A stretch of 64,000 nucleotides of DNA from Microtetraspora niveoalba (GTDB lineage: Bacteria; Actinomycetota; Actinomycetes; Streptosporangiales; Streptosporangiaceae): NCBI RefSeq assembly GCF_001570405.1, contig NZ_BBYM01000005.1:206110-270109 (forward strand). The letters are read 5' to 3'. Every line of letters starts with the position of its first letter. Position 1 is the stretch's first letter. Below the pieces are notes generated by a model that did not search any database, had not been told where the DNA came from, and saw only the letters and a list, made by a program, of their open reading frames with translations. Below, in pieces: positions 35,501 through 44,151 of this stretch. The position numbers were made by a program, and so were the translations under genes.

Positions 35501-38500
35501 TGACCGTACCGGACGCCGTCGAGGCGGTGGAGGTGGACAGGGTCGACATCAGCCGGGCCATGGTGGTGCCGTCACAGACCGCCGCCGATCCGGTGTACGT
35601 GCAGACGTCGCTCTGCGCCGAGACCGGGGTGGTCACCGTGGCCAGTGCCGGCCGGCAGGCGGAGCAGCCCCGCGAGCACTTCCGGGCCCGGGTACGGCCG
35701 CTGCTGCGCCGGACCCCGCCGCCGCTGGACGTGGTCGCGCTGCGCGCTCGCATCGGCACGCGCGTGGACGTGCCCGGCTACTACGCACGGGCCGCCGAAG
35801 GACACATGGTGTGGGGGCCGGAGTTCCAGGTCCTGACCGAGCTGTGGACGGGCGATCGGGAGGTGCTCGGCGCCTACTCGTGTCCGGAGCAGGCGCAGGG
35901 GCGCTACCAGATGCATCCGGTGGTGCTGGACAGCGCGCTGCAGGCCGGCGTGCTGTGGCTGGTGGAGTCGCTGCGATCGGGCCGCGGCTACATGCCCGCC
36001 GCGATCGGCTCCGTCCGCCTGTGGGGAACGCCCGCGGCACAGGGACTGGTGCACGTACGGGAACGTTCCAGCAGTGCCGAGGAGGTCTGCTGGGACATCG
36101 TGGTCGCCGACGACGACGGCCGGATCGCCGCCGAAGTGGAGGGCTGCCGGCTGCGCCGGATGCCCGGCGTCCACATCACCCCGGTCACCCGTTACGAGAT
36201 GGCGCTGCGGGCCGCGCCCCGGGCCGGCACGCCCGCCGAGCCGTGGCCGGCCCCCCGCCCCGGGCAGATCCTGTCCGGCGCGGTCGAGCAGATCGACCGG
36301 CTGCGCTCGGCCTGGCACGAGCTGGACTATCCGCGGTACGCGGCACGGCTCGAAGAGGTCTTCGCCCACACGCTGGCCGGCGCGCTCGGCGAGCTGGCCG
36401 CCGAGCGGTCGATCGGCGTCGAGGAACTGATCGAGGCGTGCCCGGGGGCGCACCACCGGCGGATGATCCATGCGGCCCTGCCGCTGCTGGAACGGCACGG
36501 ACTGCTGGAGCGGCCGGTCGGGGGCGGCCCCCGCCTGACGCCGATGGATGCGGACCCGCGCGAGCTGCACCGTGAGCTCCTCATCCGGGGAGCCGCCTTC
36601 ACCGCCCAGAGCGCCCTGACCGTACGGGTCGGCCGGTGGCTGCCCGAACTGCTCGCGGGCCGGCGTGCCGGCTCCGACGTCCTTGGCTCCGGTGGCGGTC
36701 ATGAGCTGTTGCGGCAGTTCCACGACATAGGGCCGGTCAACCTGTTCACCAACCGGATCGCCCGGGCGCTCGTCGAGCAGATCGTCCGGCGATGGCCGTC
36801 CGACCGGCCGCTGCGCGTCCTGGAAGTCGGTGCGGGGGCGGGCGGCACCACCGCCATGCTGCTGCCCGTCCTTCCCGCCGACCGCACCCGCTACCTGGTC
36901 ACCGACGGCGCCGAGGCGGCGCTGACCCGGCTGCGGCATCGCTTCGCCGGCTTCGACTTCGTCGATTACGCCGTCCTCGACATGGACGCCGGTCCGGCCG
37001 AGCGGGGACCGAACGCGGGCGGATTCGACTTCCTCGATTACGCCGTCCTCGACATGGACGCCGACCCGGTCGAGCAGGGACTCGCCGCGGGCGGATTCGA
37101 TCTCGTGGTCGCGGCGAACAGCCTGCACCTGGCCCGTGACCTGCCCGCCGCGCTGCGCCACCTGTCCACCCTCCTCGTTCCCGGCGGCCAGTTGCTCATC
37201 ACCGAACCGCACCGGGTGGGGACCCTGCTGCCGATCCTCGGCATGCAGGAGGAGTTCTGGGACTTCACCGACCGGCACCTGCGCCCGCGCTCGCCGCTGC
37301 TGCCCCGGGAAAGATGGCCGGAGGTGCTGGCGGAGGCCGGGTACACCGAGGTCGTCCAGACCGGCGACGACGACGAGCTCACGGCCGGCGACTTCTCGGT
37401 GATGCTGGCCACCGCCGGGGGCGCTCCGGCCACCGCGCACCCCGTACCGGAGCCCGTACCGGACGCCACCGGCACGTGGATCCTCGCCGGTGAGGACGGC
37501 ACCGACGCGCTGACCGCCGAGCTGCGGGCGCTGCTCCGGACCCGTGGCGGCGACGTGATCCACTCGCCGCTCAGCGACGATCCCGACCACTGGACCGCGC
37601 ACGTCCCGCCCACCGCCCAGACGGTCACCATCGCGGTCATCCTGGGCGGAGCGGAGGACACGGACCCGAAGGCGACCGTCGAGCGGATCACCCGGCGGGC
37701 CGCGGCGCTGCGGGCCATCGCGCTGGCCTGCGAGCAACTGCCCGAGCACGTCGCGACCGCGGTGTGGCTGGTGGCCCGCCCCTGCGCCGCGCTGCCCGAA
37801 CCCCGCCTCACCGACGTACGGCTCCACCCCGAGGACGCGGCGACCTGGGGGACGACGCGCTCGCTGAGCAACGAGCAGCCGGGGCTGGCGATACGCCGGC
37901 TCTGCCTGCACCCCACCGGCGACGCCGCACAGGACGCCGGCCGCCTGGCGGCGGAACTGCTCGCCCCGGGAGAGGAGGACGAGATCCTGCTCACCCGCCG
38001 AGGACGTTTCGTGCCGCGGCTGCTGGAGTCAGGCGAGCACGCCCTGGGCCTGCCCGTCGGCTCGGGCGGCGCCTACCGGCTCAAGGTGTGCGACCCCGGG
38101 CTGTCGTACACGCTGGCCTGGGAGGAGTTCCCGATGCCGCGGCCAGAGCCCGACGAGGTCGTGGTCGAGGTACGGGCGATCGGGCTGAACTACCGCGACG
38201 TGATGCGCGCGCTGAACCTGCTGCCCACCGAGGCCGTCGAAGCGGTCTTCGGCGGGCACGAACTGGGCCTGGAATGCGCCGGGATCGTCACCGCCGTCGG
38301 CGCCGCCGTCACCGGGACGCGGCCCGGTGACCGGATCATGGCCGCGGGACCCGTCGGATTCGCCAGTCACGCGAGGATCAAGGCGTGGGCGGCCGTCCCC
38401 CTCCCCGAGGGGATGACCTTCACCGAAGCCGCCACCATGCCGATGGCGTTCTCCACCGCGCACCATTCGCTGGGGTACTGCGCGCGTGTCAAGGCGGGTG

Positions 38501-40209
38501 AGACGATCCTGGTCCACGGCGGCGCCGGCGGGGTCGGCCTGGCCGCGCTGCAGTACGCACGGCTCCACGGAGCCCGCGTGATCGCGACCGCCGGCACCGC
38601 CGCCAAACGCGACCTGCTGCTCGCGATGGGAGCCGACCACGTCCTGGACTCGCGCAGCCTGCACTTCGCCGAGCAGGTCAAGGAACTGACCGGCGGCCAG
38701 GGAGTGGACGTCGTGCTCAACTCGCTGGCCGGTGAGGCCGTCAACCGCGGTGTGGAATGTCTGCGGCACGGCGGCCGGTTCGTCGAGCTCGGCAAACGGG
38801 ACATCTACCAGAACAGGTCCCTGCTGCTGCGCCCGTTCTCCGACAACATCGCGTTCTACGGCGTGGACGTGGGCACTCTCATGTGGAAGGCGCCCGAGCT
38901 GATGGCCGACAGCACGTCGCAGGCCGCGCCCCTCTACCGCTCCGGGCGGTTCCGGCCGCTGCCGCACACGGTGTATCCGGCCGCCCGCGTCGCCGACGCC
39001 TTCGCCACGATGCGCCATTCCCGGCACATCGGAAAACTCGTGGTGTCCTTCGACCCGCGCGACGAACCGGTCACCGTCCGGCCCCAGCAGATGGCGCCGC
39101 GTCTGGACCCGGAGGGGACCTACCTGGTCACGGGCGGCCTGGGCGGGTTCGGTGCGGCGACGGCTCGCCGCCTCGCCCGTCGGGGTGCCCGCCACCTGGC
39201 CCTGGTCGGCCGCCGGGGCGCCGAGGCGCCCGAAGCTCCCGCTCTGCTGGAGGAACTGGAGAGATCGGGGGTGGAGGTCCGCGCGTACGCGGCCGACGTG
39301 GCCGACCCCGACGCCATGCGGGGGATCCTGCACGACCTGGACGCCTGCGGCCACCCGCTGCGCGGCGTCGTACACGCGGCCATGCACCTCGACGACGGCC
39401 CGCTCGCCGACCTCGGCGACGACCGGATCCGAGCCGTCCTGCACCCCAAGGTCGCCGGCGCGATGGTGCTGGACGAACTGACCCGGGATCGCCCCCTCGA
39501 CCTGTTCGTCATGTACTCCTCCCTCACCACCGTCGGCAACATCGGTCAGACGTCGTACGTCGCCGCGAACCTGTTCCTGGAGGCGCTGGCCCGGCGGCGG
39601 AGCCGGCAGGGCCTGCCCGGACTGACGGCCTGCCTGGGCGCGCTCGCGGAGACCGGGGTACTGACCCGAGGCAGGCAGGGAGAGGCGCTGGCCAAGGCCG
39701 GGATCCCGCCGATGTCTCCCGCCCGGGCGCTGGACGCCGTGGAGGCCATGCTCGGCGAGCACGCCGACGTCGCCATGGTGGGCCGCTGCGACTGGGGCCG
39801 GTTGCGGCAGGTCCTGCCCAGCCTGCAGCGTCCGTGGTTGTCCCTGGTGCTGCCGCCCGGCACGGAGCAGCAGGGGCTCGACCAGCTGTCGCTGCTGGCG
39901 GAGATGAACCAGGAGCAGAAGTACGCGTACATCACCGAGCAGATCACCCGGTTGTTGTCCACCGTCCTGCTCATCCCGGCCGACCAGATCGCCGACGACC
40001 GGCGGCTGGACGAGTACGGACTGGACTCCCTGATGGCCACCGAACTGCTGACCTCCATCCGCAGCCAGTTCGGCATCGACATCCCGCCCATGGAGCTGAT
40101 GCGCGGCGGCGGCACCGTCGCCGACATCGCGCACAGCGTGCTCATCCGCCTCGGGCTGCGCGAACCGCAACCCGCCGGTGCGAGCCCCCGTACCGGAGAG
40201 CCGGCCTGA
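32578..40209 (+). CDS. iterative fully reducing type I polyketide synthase (KS-AT-DH-MT-ER-KR-ACP)
   Basis: A 2543-residue single-module megasynthase. KS has Cys187 in DTACSSS, His322 in HGTGT and His361 in NVGH. AT has Ser652 in GHSVGE and the YAFHS motif expected for malonyl-CoA. DH has His952 in the HxxxGxxxxP pattern and Asp1118 in LDSALQAG. A C-methyltransferase follows with LEVGAGAGGTT near 1415. ER has GGAGGVGLAALQ near 1981. KR has TGGLGGFGAATA near 2184, an HLDDG motif (B-type) and a SYVAAN tyrosine. ACP has Ser2484 in GLDSLMA. There is no thioesterase or docking partner, so chain release depends on another enzyme; the OleA-like gene comes next. The start is TTG 32578 behind AGGAAGGG. 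All domains appear intact, so the product should be a saturated or partly reduced, possibly methyl-branched chain. Confidence 0.93.
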   Translation: MSADDPTAEQAWPEHAAAVVGVGCRLPGGIVNLDGLWQALRQGADLVGEIPPTRFEADRFVDDTMPRLNRSYTRAGGFLDEDITAFDAAYFGISPKEAASMDPQQRLLLEMAVEALDDAGIDPAALAGTDTGVFVGISDPAYGTMQALEPGGMGPYSMSGGTLSIAANRLSHFFDLRGPSMSIDTACSSSLTAVERAWRSLAEGSSRVVLAGGVNLLISPGPFIGFSQASMLSPTGRCRAFSADADGFVRAEGGGVVVLKRLADAIADGDRIHGVIVGAAANNDGHTMGLALPNAEAQEALLRQVYTTAGISPDEIVYVEAHGTGTQAGDPAECQALGRALGSRRTRGVLPIGSVKSNVGHLEPASGMPGLFKALLVLRHRMIPPSLHAATLNPRIDFDALGLSVTSEPRPLDDAGERPVAGVNSFGFGGANAHVALTPPPAPRAAGNEAAAPPAGALPVVVSARNRSALREAVERTAAHLASLDERDFYDVAYTATRRRGGHRHRAVVLADTAAAAARALASLADTPEPTGPAGESDAGGRLGAGDAAVAESETVEHGRVAFVFSGNGSQWAGMGADLLSDETFRSAVEAVDAELSDRLGWSVLKELSLPADQSRLSATEVAQPLLFAVQVGLVEMLKAAGVRPGAVLGHSVGEVAAAYTAGALSLAQAAQVISERGTAQSVTRGRGRMAALGLAETAARQILADYPGLEVAAVNSDRDVTIAGPAESLKSLGEDLSSREIFFRELDLDYAFHSGAMDPVRQPLAEGLAGLRPRPAHIPLLSTVTGDLVRGPELDASYWWRNVREPVRFAAAVERVLGDGFDVLLEIGPHPVLRSYLRRVSGTARVRAAVVTTLRRDEPGPARVRSAVAELVAAGARLDWDRYFPRPGAVRSLPAYPWQRERHWIGGPHTWVQTDIDTTIRHPLLGQRMPVLDPTWQGEIDRVRVPWVADHRAGGAAVMPATGYVEMAIAAARLTVPDAVEAVEVDRVDISRAMVVPSQTAADPVYVQTSLCAETGVVTVASAGRQAEQPREHFRARVRPLLRRTPPPLDVVALRARIGTRVDVPGYYARAAEGHMVWGPEFQVLTELWTGDREVLGAYSCPEQAQGRYQMHPVVLDSALQAGVLWLVESLRSGRGYMPAAIGSVRLWGTPAAQGLVHVRERSSSAEEVCWDIVVADDDGRIAAEVEGCRLRRMPGVHITPVTRYEMALRAAPRAGTPAEPWPAPRPGQILSGAVEQIDRLRSAWHELDYPRYAARLEEVFAHTLAGALGELAAERSIGVEELIEACPGAHHRRMIHAALPLLERHGLLERPVGGGPRLTPMDADPRELHRELLIRGAAFTAQSALTVRVGRWLPELLAGRRAGSDVLGSGGGHELLRQFHDIGPVNLFTNRIARALVEQIVRRWPSDRPLRVLEVGAGAGGTTAMLLPVLPADRTRYLVTDGAEAALTRLRHRFAGFDFVDYAVLDMDAGPAERGPNAGGFDFLDYAVLDMDADPVEQGLAAGGFDLVVAANSLHLARDLPAALRHLSTLLVPGGQLLITEPHRVGTLLPILGMQEEFWDFTDRHLRPRSPLLPRERWPEVLAEAGYTEVVQTGDDDELTAGDFSVMLATAGGAPATAHPVPEPVPDATGTWILAGEDGTDALTAELRALLRTRGGDVIHSPLSDDPDHWTAHVPPTAQTVTIAVILGGAEDTDPKATVERITRRAAALRAIALACEQLPEHVATAVWLVARPCAALPEPRLTDVRLHPEDAATWGTTRSLSNEQPGLAIRRLCLHPTGDAAQDAGRLAAELLAPGEEDEILLTRRGRFVPRLLESGEHALGLPVGSGGAYRLKVCDPGLSYTLAWEEFPMPRPEPDEVVVEVRAIGLNYRDVMRALNLLPTEAVEAVFGGHELGLECAGIVTAVGAAVTGTRPGDRIMAAGPVGFASHARIKAWAAVPLPEGMTFTEAATMPMAFSTAHHSLGYCARVKAGETILVHGGAGGVGLAALQYARLHGARVIATAGTAAKRDLLLAMGADHVLDSRSLHFAEQVKELTGGQGVDVVLNSLAGEAVNRGVECLRHGGRFVELGKRDIYQNRSLLLRPFSDNIAFYGVDVGTLMWKAPELMADSTSQAAPLYRSGRFRPLPHTVYPAARVADAFATMRHSRHIGKLVVSFDPRDEPVTVRPQQMAPRLDPEGTYLVTGGLGGFGAATARRLARRGARHLALVGRRGAEAPEAPALLEELERSGVEVRAYAADVADPDAMRGILHDLDACGHPLRGVVHAAMHLDDGPLADLGDDRIRAVLHPKVAGAMVLDELTRDRPLDLFVMYSSLTTVGNIGQTSYVAANLFLEALARRRSRQGLPGLTACLGALAETGVLTRGRQGEALAKAGIPPMSPARALDAVEAMLGEHADVAMVGRCDWGRLRQVLPSLQRPWLSLVLPPGTEQQGLDQLSLLAEMNQEQKYAYITEQITRLLSTVLLIPADQIADDRRLDEYGLDSLMATELLTSIRSQFGIDIPPMELMRGGGTVADIAHSVLIRLGLREPQPAGASPRTGEPA
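36949..37092 (+). repeat. in-frame 72-bp tandem duplication inside the methyltransferase domain
   Basis: Two adjacent copies of 24 codons, at 36949-37020 and 37021-37092, each beginning GFDF(V/L)DYAVLDMDA. The DNA of the first two thirds is almost identical (GATTACGCCGTCCTCGACAT in both). Family members have only one such segment between the SAM site and the following DLVVAANSLH strand, so one copy is an insertion. Confidence 0.85.
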
Positions 40210-40217
40210 ACCAGCGA

Positions 40218-40236
40218 CGGACGCGGCCCGCGTCCG
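40218..40236 (+). terminator. hairpin just after the PKS stop
   Basis: CGGACGCG and CGCGTCCG pair perfectly around a 3-base loop starting 9 bases after the PKS stop codon. A second weaker pair (GCGG/CCGC) follows. It could be a partial terminator or processing site separating PKS and ole expression. Confidence 0.45.
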
Positions 40237-40301
40237 CGGCACCGTCCGCGGTCACGGGCCCCTTCCGTCCGCCCTCCCGACCGCCGGCCGTCCAGGCCCG
40301 G

Positions 40302-40431
40302 CGCAGAAGACCGGCCCAGAAGACCGGCCCAGAAGACCGGCCCAGAAGACCGGCCCAGAAGACCGGCCCAGAAGACCGGCCCAGAAGACCGGCCCAGAAG
40401 ACCGGCCCAGAAGACCGGCACAGAAGAGAGG
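40302..40431 (+). repeat. 13-bp minisatellite between PKS and oleA (nine exact units plus one variant)
   Basis: The unit AGAAGACCGGCCC repeats with an exact 13-base period; AGAAGACCGG occurs at 40305, 40318 and so on to 40409, and the tenth copy at 40422 has changed to AGAAGAGAGG. That variant supplies the purine-rich ribosome binding site of the next gene. Since 13 is not a multiple of three, all frames run through repeats; an open frame across it is a by-product. Confidence 0.95.
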
Positions 40432-40437
40432 TCTGCG

Positions 40438-41457
40438 TTGACCCAGCTGCACGCGCGGATGACCGGGGTGGCCGCCCACCTGCCGGAGACCACGCTGAGT
40501 ACGGCTGAGCTGGAAGACCGGCTCGCCGACCGCAACCCCGCCCTGGACCTGCCCCGAGGGCTGATCCACGACCACAGCGGAGTCCGGCGACGGCACATCG
40601 CCCTCCCCCACGAGAAACCGTCCGACCTGGCGGCGCACGCCGCCCGCCGGGTCCTGGAGGACAACGGCCTACAGGCCGCCGACCTCGATCTGCTCATCTA
40701 CGCGGGAGTGTCGTCCGACACCGTGGAGCCGGCCACCGGACACGTCGTCGCCGCCAAGATCGGGGCCTGCTGTCCGGTGTTCGACGTACGCAACGCCTGC
40801 AACAGCGTGCTGAACGCCATCCAGGTGGCCGACGCGCTGATCTCCGGCGGCCGTCATCGGCGGGTCCTCATCTGCTGCGGAGAGTTGCCGACCGCGGGCA
40901 CACCGTGGACCGTGGCCAGCGCGGAGGAGTACATCACCGTCGCCGCGTCCTACACGGTCTCCGACGCCGGCGCCGCGTTGCTGCTGGAGGCCGGCACCGA
41001 ACCGGGGGTGCTCGCCCACCGGTTCTCCGCGTACTCCGCGGGATGGCCGGCGGCGGTCTCCGCGGTGGACAACCTCACCACCGACCCGTGGGCGGGCCGG
41101 CCCACCATCGGGCCGCTCATCGTCGACTCCGCACAGTTGGTGCGCGGCATCGAGAACATCGACTACGCCGTCTTCCACAAACCCCTCGCCGATCTCGGGC
41201 TGACCTGGGACGACTTCGCGGCCGTCTGCGTACACCAGGCATCGCTGGCGACGTTGTGGTGGTTCTGCGACCAGGTGCGCATACCGCAGGGCAAGGTCGT
41301 CGTCACCATCGCCCAGCACGGCAACCTCGTCGCGGCGACGCTGCTCGTGCAACTGGCGCGGGTGGTCGGCTCGGGACGGGTGCGGCGCGGCGACCTGATC
41401 GCCCTGGTCGGCCTGGCCAGCGGGGCCAGTGCCGGAATCGTCGTCGTGCGGTGGTGA
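40438..41457 (+). CDS. oleA: OleA-type thiolase, Claisen-condensing enzyme
   Basis: A 339-residue thiolase-fold KAS III relative. The catalytic triad is complete: Cys121 in VRNACNS, His266 in VCVHQAS and Asn296 in QHGNLVA. Glu97 in TVEPAT matches the glutamate that OleA uses as the base for head-to-head condensation and that FabH lacks. OleA joins two acyl thioesters to a beta-keto acid. The three following genes are the other Ole enzymes, which makes OleA, rather than FabH, the right name. TTG 40438 lies just after GAGAGG, supplied by the last minisatellite unit. The preceding PKS lacks a releasing domain, so its ACP-bound chain is the obvious donor; that step is inferred. Confidence 0.85.
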   Translation: MTQLHARMTGVAAHLPETTLSTAELEDRLADRNPALDLPRGLIHDHSGVRRRHIALPHEKPSDLAAHAARRVLEDNGLQAADLDLLIYAGVSSDTVEPATGHVVAAKIGACCPVFDVRNACNSVLNAIQVADALISGGRHRRVLICCGELPTAGTPWTVASAEEYITVAASYTVSDAGAALLLEAGTEPGVLAHRFSAYSAGWPAAVSAVDNLTTDPWAGRPTIGPLIVDSAQLVRGIENIDYAVFHKPLADLGLTWDDFAAVCVHQASLATLWWFCDQVRIPQGKVVVTIAQHGNLVAATLLVQLARVVGSGRVRRGDLIALVGLASGASAGIVVVRW

Positions 41458-41461
41458 TCCG

Positions 41462-43162
41462 GTGACCACACAGGAGACCCCTCCGAGCGACTCCGGCCCG
41501 GCCGAGCCGGCCGCCGAGCTGATCCTCCGCGCCGAGCGCTGGTTTCGCGAGCAGCCCGACGTGATCGCCTGCCAGGTCGGTGGCCGCACCCCGTCGGCCA
41601 CCACCTACGGGCAGATGTCGCGGGCGGTGGACCGTACCGTCGCGGCCCTCGCCAGGGCCGGGATCCGCCCGGGCATGCGTACCGGCCTGCTGGTACCGCC
41701 GGGTCCGGAACTGGGCGCGCTGGCCGTCGCCCTGGTACGGCTCCGCGCGGTGCCGGTGCTGGTCGATCCCGGGCTGCCGCTCGGCGCGATCAAGCGCTGT
41801 CTGCGCCAGGCGGCGCCCGAGGCCTTCATCGCGATTCCCGCCGTGCAGGTGGCCAGGAGGCTGCTGGGCTGGACCCCTGACGTCCGTGTGTCCATCACCG
41901 TCCCCTCGCGGCGACCCCTCGGCCCGACATGGCCGTCAGGCGGACCCGGACGCGGCCTTCCGCCCGGCGAGCCGGGCCGCGGCTTCGATCCCGGCGAGCC
42001 GGGACGGTGGCCCTCCGCCGGCCCCGACGACGTGGCGCTGATCGCCTACACCTCGGGATCCACCGGCCCGCCCAAGGGCGTGCCGCTGCGTCACCGGCAC
42101 CTGGCCGCGCAGCTCAACCTGCTGGGCGCGCTGGGCACGGTGGAACCGGGAACGCCGGTGTTGTCGACGTTCGCGCCGTTCGCCCTGGGAGCGGCGGCGT
42201 TCGGGGCGACCGTGGTGATCCCGGACATGGACCCGCGGCATCCGGTGCGGACCGACCCGGCCGCCCTGGTCGCCGACATCCAGCGGTATCGCGTGGCCGG
42301 GATGTTCGCCGCTCCCGCGCTGCTGGACCGGCTCGCGCGTCACTGCGCCGCCCATGACCTGGTACTGGACACGCTGGGCGACGTGGTGTCCGCCGGGGCG
42401 CCGCTGCCGATGCCGGTGATGGACCGCCTGCGCGGCTGCCTGCGCGACGACGCGCGGGTGCTGTCGGTGTACGGAGCCACCGAATGCATGCCGGTGGCCG
42501 CGATCGAGAGCCGCCTGCTCGCCGAGCACGCCGCGGCCACCGCCGCCGGGGCGGGCACCTGCCTGGGTCCTCCGCTCCCGGGCGCCGAGGTGCGCGTCAT
42601 CGCCCTCAGCGACGACCCCATCGAGCGGTGGAGCGAGGACCTGGTCGTGCCGGCCGGCACCATCGGGGAGATCACCGTGGCCGCCCCCACCGTCAGCGAC
42701 CCCTACCTGGACGATCCGGAGGCCACCGCGCTGGCCCGGATCGGCGACGGGGACCGCGTCTGGCACCGGATGGGTGACGTCGGCCGGTTCGACGAGCAGG
42801 GAAGGCTCTGGTTCGCCGGACGCAAATCAGAACGGGTCCGCACCGTCGGCGGTGACCTGTACACCGACCAGGTCGAACCCGTCTTCGCCACCGTGCCGGG
42901 GGTCCGCCGCACCGCACTGGTCGGTGTCGGTCCCGCCGGCGCGCAGCGTGCGGTCCTGGTCGTGGAGTGCGAATCGGGATCCCGGGACAACGCTCGCGTG
43001 AAGGCCGACATCCTGGACGTGGCGGCCCGCCATCCACACACCGCCGAGCTTCGGGAGGTGCTGTTCCACCCCGGGTTCCCGGTCGACGCCCGGCACAACA
43101 GCAAGATCCGCCGGCACGAGCTCGCCCTGTGGGCCTCGCGGCGCGTCCGGGCGGGCCGATGA
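41462..43162 (+). CDS. oleC: OleC-type beta-lactone synthetase (adenylate-forming)
   Basis: A 566-residue member of the acyl-adenylating superfamily. Visible motifs are YTSGSTGPPKGVPLRH (near residue 197), SVYGATECMPVA (near 340), WHRMGDVGRFDEQG (near 435) and a C-terminal lobe ending with SKIRRHELA. The YGATE/GD pattern and the position inside an ole set match OleC, which adenylates a beta-hydroxy acid and closes it to a beta-lactone. GTG 41462 starts 4 bases after the oleA stop. An insert near residues 160-180 repeats PPGEPGRG / DPGEPGRW. In many actinobacteria OleB and OleC are fused; here they are separate genes. Confidence 0.83.
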   Translation: MTTQETPPSDSGPAEPAAELILRAERWFREQPDVIACQVGGRTPSATTYGQMSRAVDRTVAALARAGIRPGMRTGLLVPPGPELGALAVALVRLRAVPVLVDPGLPLGAIKRCLRQAAPEAFIAIPAVQVARRLLGWTPDVRVSITVPSRRPLGPTWPSGGPGRGLPPGEPGRGFDPGEPGRWPSAGPDDVALIAYTSGSTGPPKGVPLRHRHLAAQLNLLGALGTVEPGTPVLSTFAPFALGAAAFGATVVIPDMDPRHPVRTDPAALVADIQRYRVAGMFAAPALLDRLARHCAAHDLVLDTLGDVVSAGAPLPMPVMDRLRGCLRDDARVLSVYGATECMPVAAIESRLLAEHAAATAAGAGTCLGPPLPGAEVRVIALSDDPIERWSEDLVVPAGTIGEITVAAPTVSDPYLDDPEATALARIGDGDRVWHRMGDVGRFDEQGRLWFAGRKSERVRTVGGDLYTDQVEPVFATVPGVRRTALVGVGPAGAQRAVLVVECESGSRDNARVKADILDVAARHPHTAELREVLFHPGFPVDARHNSKIRRHELALWASRRVRAGR

Positions 43163-44151
43163 CGAGGGTCCTGGTGACCGGGGGCGGCGGCTTCCTGGGA
43201 GAGGCCGTCTGCCGGCGGCTGGCCGCCCGCGGTGACACCGTGCACGCTCTTCAGCGCCGCCACAGCCCCGCGCTGGCGGCTCTCGGGGTCACCCAGCACC
43301 TCGCCGACGTCCGCGACCGCGCGGCGGTGCTGGCCGCCGTCGCCGGATGCGGGGCGGTCGTGCACTGCGCCGCGAAGGCCGGCGTACACGGACGGGACCG
43401 GGACTACGAGGAGATCAACGTGTCAGGAACGCGGAACGTGCTGGACGCCTGCGCGTACCACGGGGCACGCCTGGTCCACACGTCCTCGCCGAGCGTCGTC
43501 CACGACGGACGGGACCTGGAGGGAGTGGACGAGTCCGTGCCCTACGGCCGCCGTTTTCCCGCCGCCTATCCGCGGACCAAGGCCGAAGCGGAACGGCTCG
43601 TACTCGCCGGCGCCGCGGCCGGGCGGGTGACGGCGGTCGCGTTGCGTCCGCATCTCATCTGGGGGCCGGGAGATCCGCACTTCCTGCCCAGGCTGGTGGC
43701 CCACCGCCGCCTGCTGTGGCTGCTGGGCGAGACCGACAAGACCGTCGACACCGTCTACATCGACAACGCTGCCGACGCCCACCTGCTCGCTCTCGACCGG
43801 TTACGTCCCGGCTCACCGCCGGCCGGGCGGGCCTACTTCATCACCCAGGGCCAGCCCTGCGGTTTCGGGGAATGGCTCAACCTGCTGCTGCGCGCCGCCG
43901 GGCTGCCTCCGGTGACACGCCGGGCGCCGGTCGGACCGGTCCTGCGGGCGGCCCGGCTGCTGGAGCAGGGTCGCCGGCTACCGTTGGCGCGGCGCCTGCC
44001 ACCGCTGATGTTCCTGGTGGAGCAGGCCTCGACGGCGCACTGGTTCGACATCTCCGCGGCCCGCCGCGATCTCGGCTACCGGCCCCGGGTGAGCATGGCG
44101 GAAGGACTGGCCCGGCTCACCGCCCACCTGTCCGCGGAGAACACCCGGTGA
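43159..44151 (+). CDS. oleD: OleD-type NAD(P)-dependent beta-keto acid reductase
   Basis: A 330-residue extended short-chain dehydrogenase of the 3-beta-HSD/epimerase group. The nucleotide-binding loop is TGGGGFLG (residues 7-14). The catalytic pair is Tyr137 and Lys141 in YPRTK, with serines at 109-112 in HTSSPSVV. C-terminal features (RPHLIWGPGDPHFLPRL, YIDNAADAHLLAL) are those of OleD and related enzymes. It reduces the unstable beta-keto acid from OleA to a beta-hydroxy acid. ATG overlaps the oleC stop (ATGA), so translation is coupled. Confidence 0.85.
   Translation: MTRVLVTGGGGFLGEAVCRRLAARGDTVHALQRRHSPALAALGVTQHLADVRDRAAVLAAVAGCGAVVHCAAKAGVHGRDRDYEEINVSGTRNVLDACAYHGARLVHTSSPSVVHDGRDLEGVDESVPYGRRFPAAYPRTKAEAERLVLAGAAAGRVTAVALRPHLIWGPGDPHFLPRLVAHRRLLWLLGETDKTVDTVYIDNAADAHLLALDRLRPGSPPAGRAYFITQGQPCGFGEWLNLLLRAAGLPPVTRRAPVGPVLRAARLLEQGRRLPLARRLPPLMFLVEQASTAHWFDISAARRDLGYRPRVSMAEGLARLTAHLSAENTR

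Noticed and set aside
32578..40209. enediyne or polyunsaturated-fatty-acid type PKS, or first module of a modular PKS
   Set aside because: There is an integral AT, ER and MT, a single ACP, no phosphopantetheinyl transferase domain, and no following module.
40302..40431. possible CRISPR or transposon-end array
   Set aside because: Unit length 13 without spacers; simple minisatellite.
40178..40441. 87-codon frame across the 13-bp minisatellite giving an Arg/Pro/Gln repeat peptide
   Set aside because: A 13-base repeat stays open in several frames by chance; there is no ribosome site and the frame overlaps the PKS end.
40438..41457. FabH (KAS III) of fatty-acid synthesis
   Set aside because: The OleA-type Glu in VEPAT is present and the next three genes are the other Ole enzymes; no fatty-acid synthesis genes are nearby.
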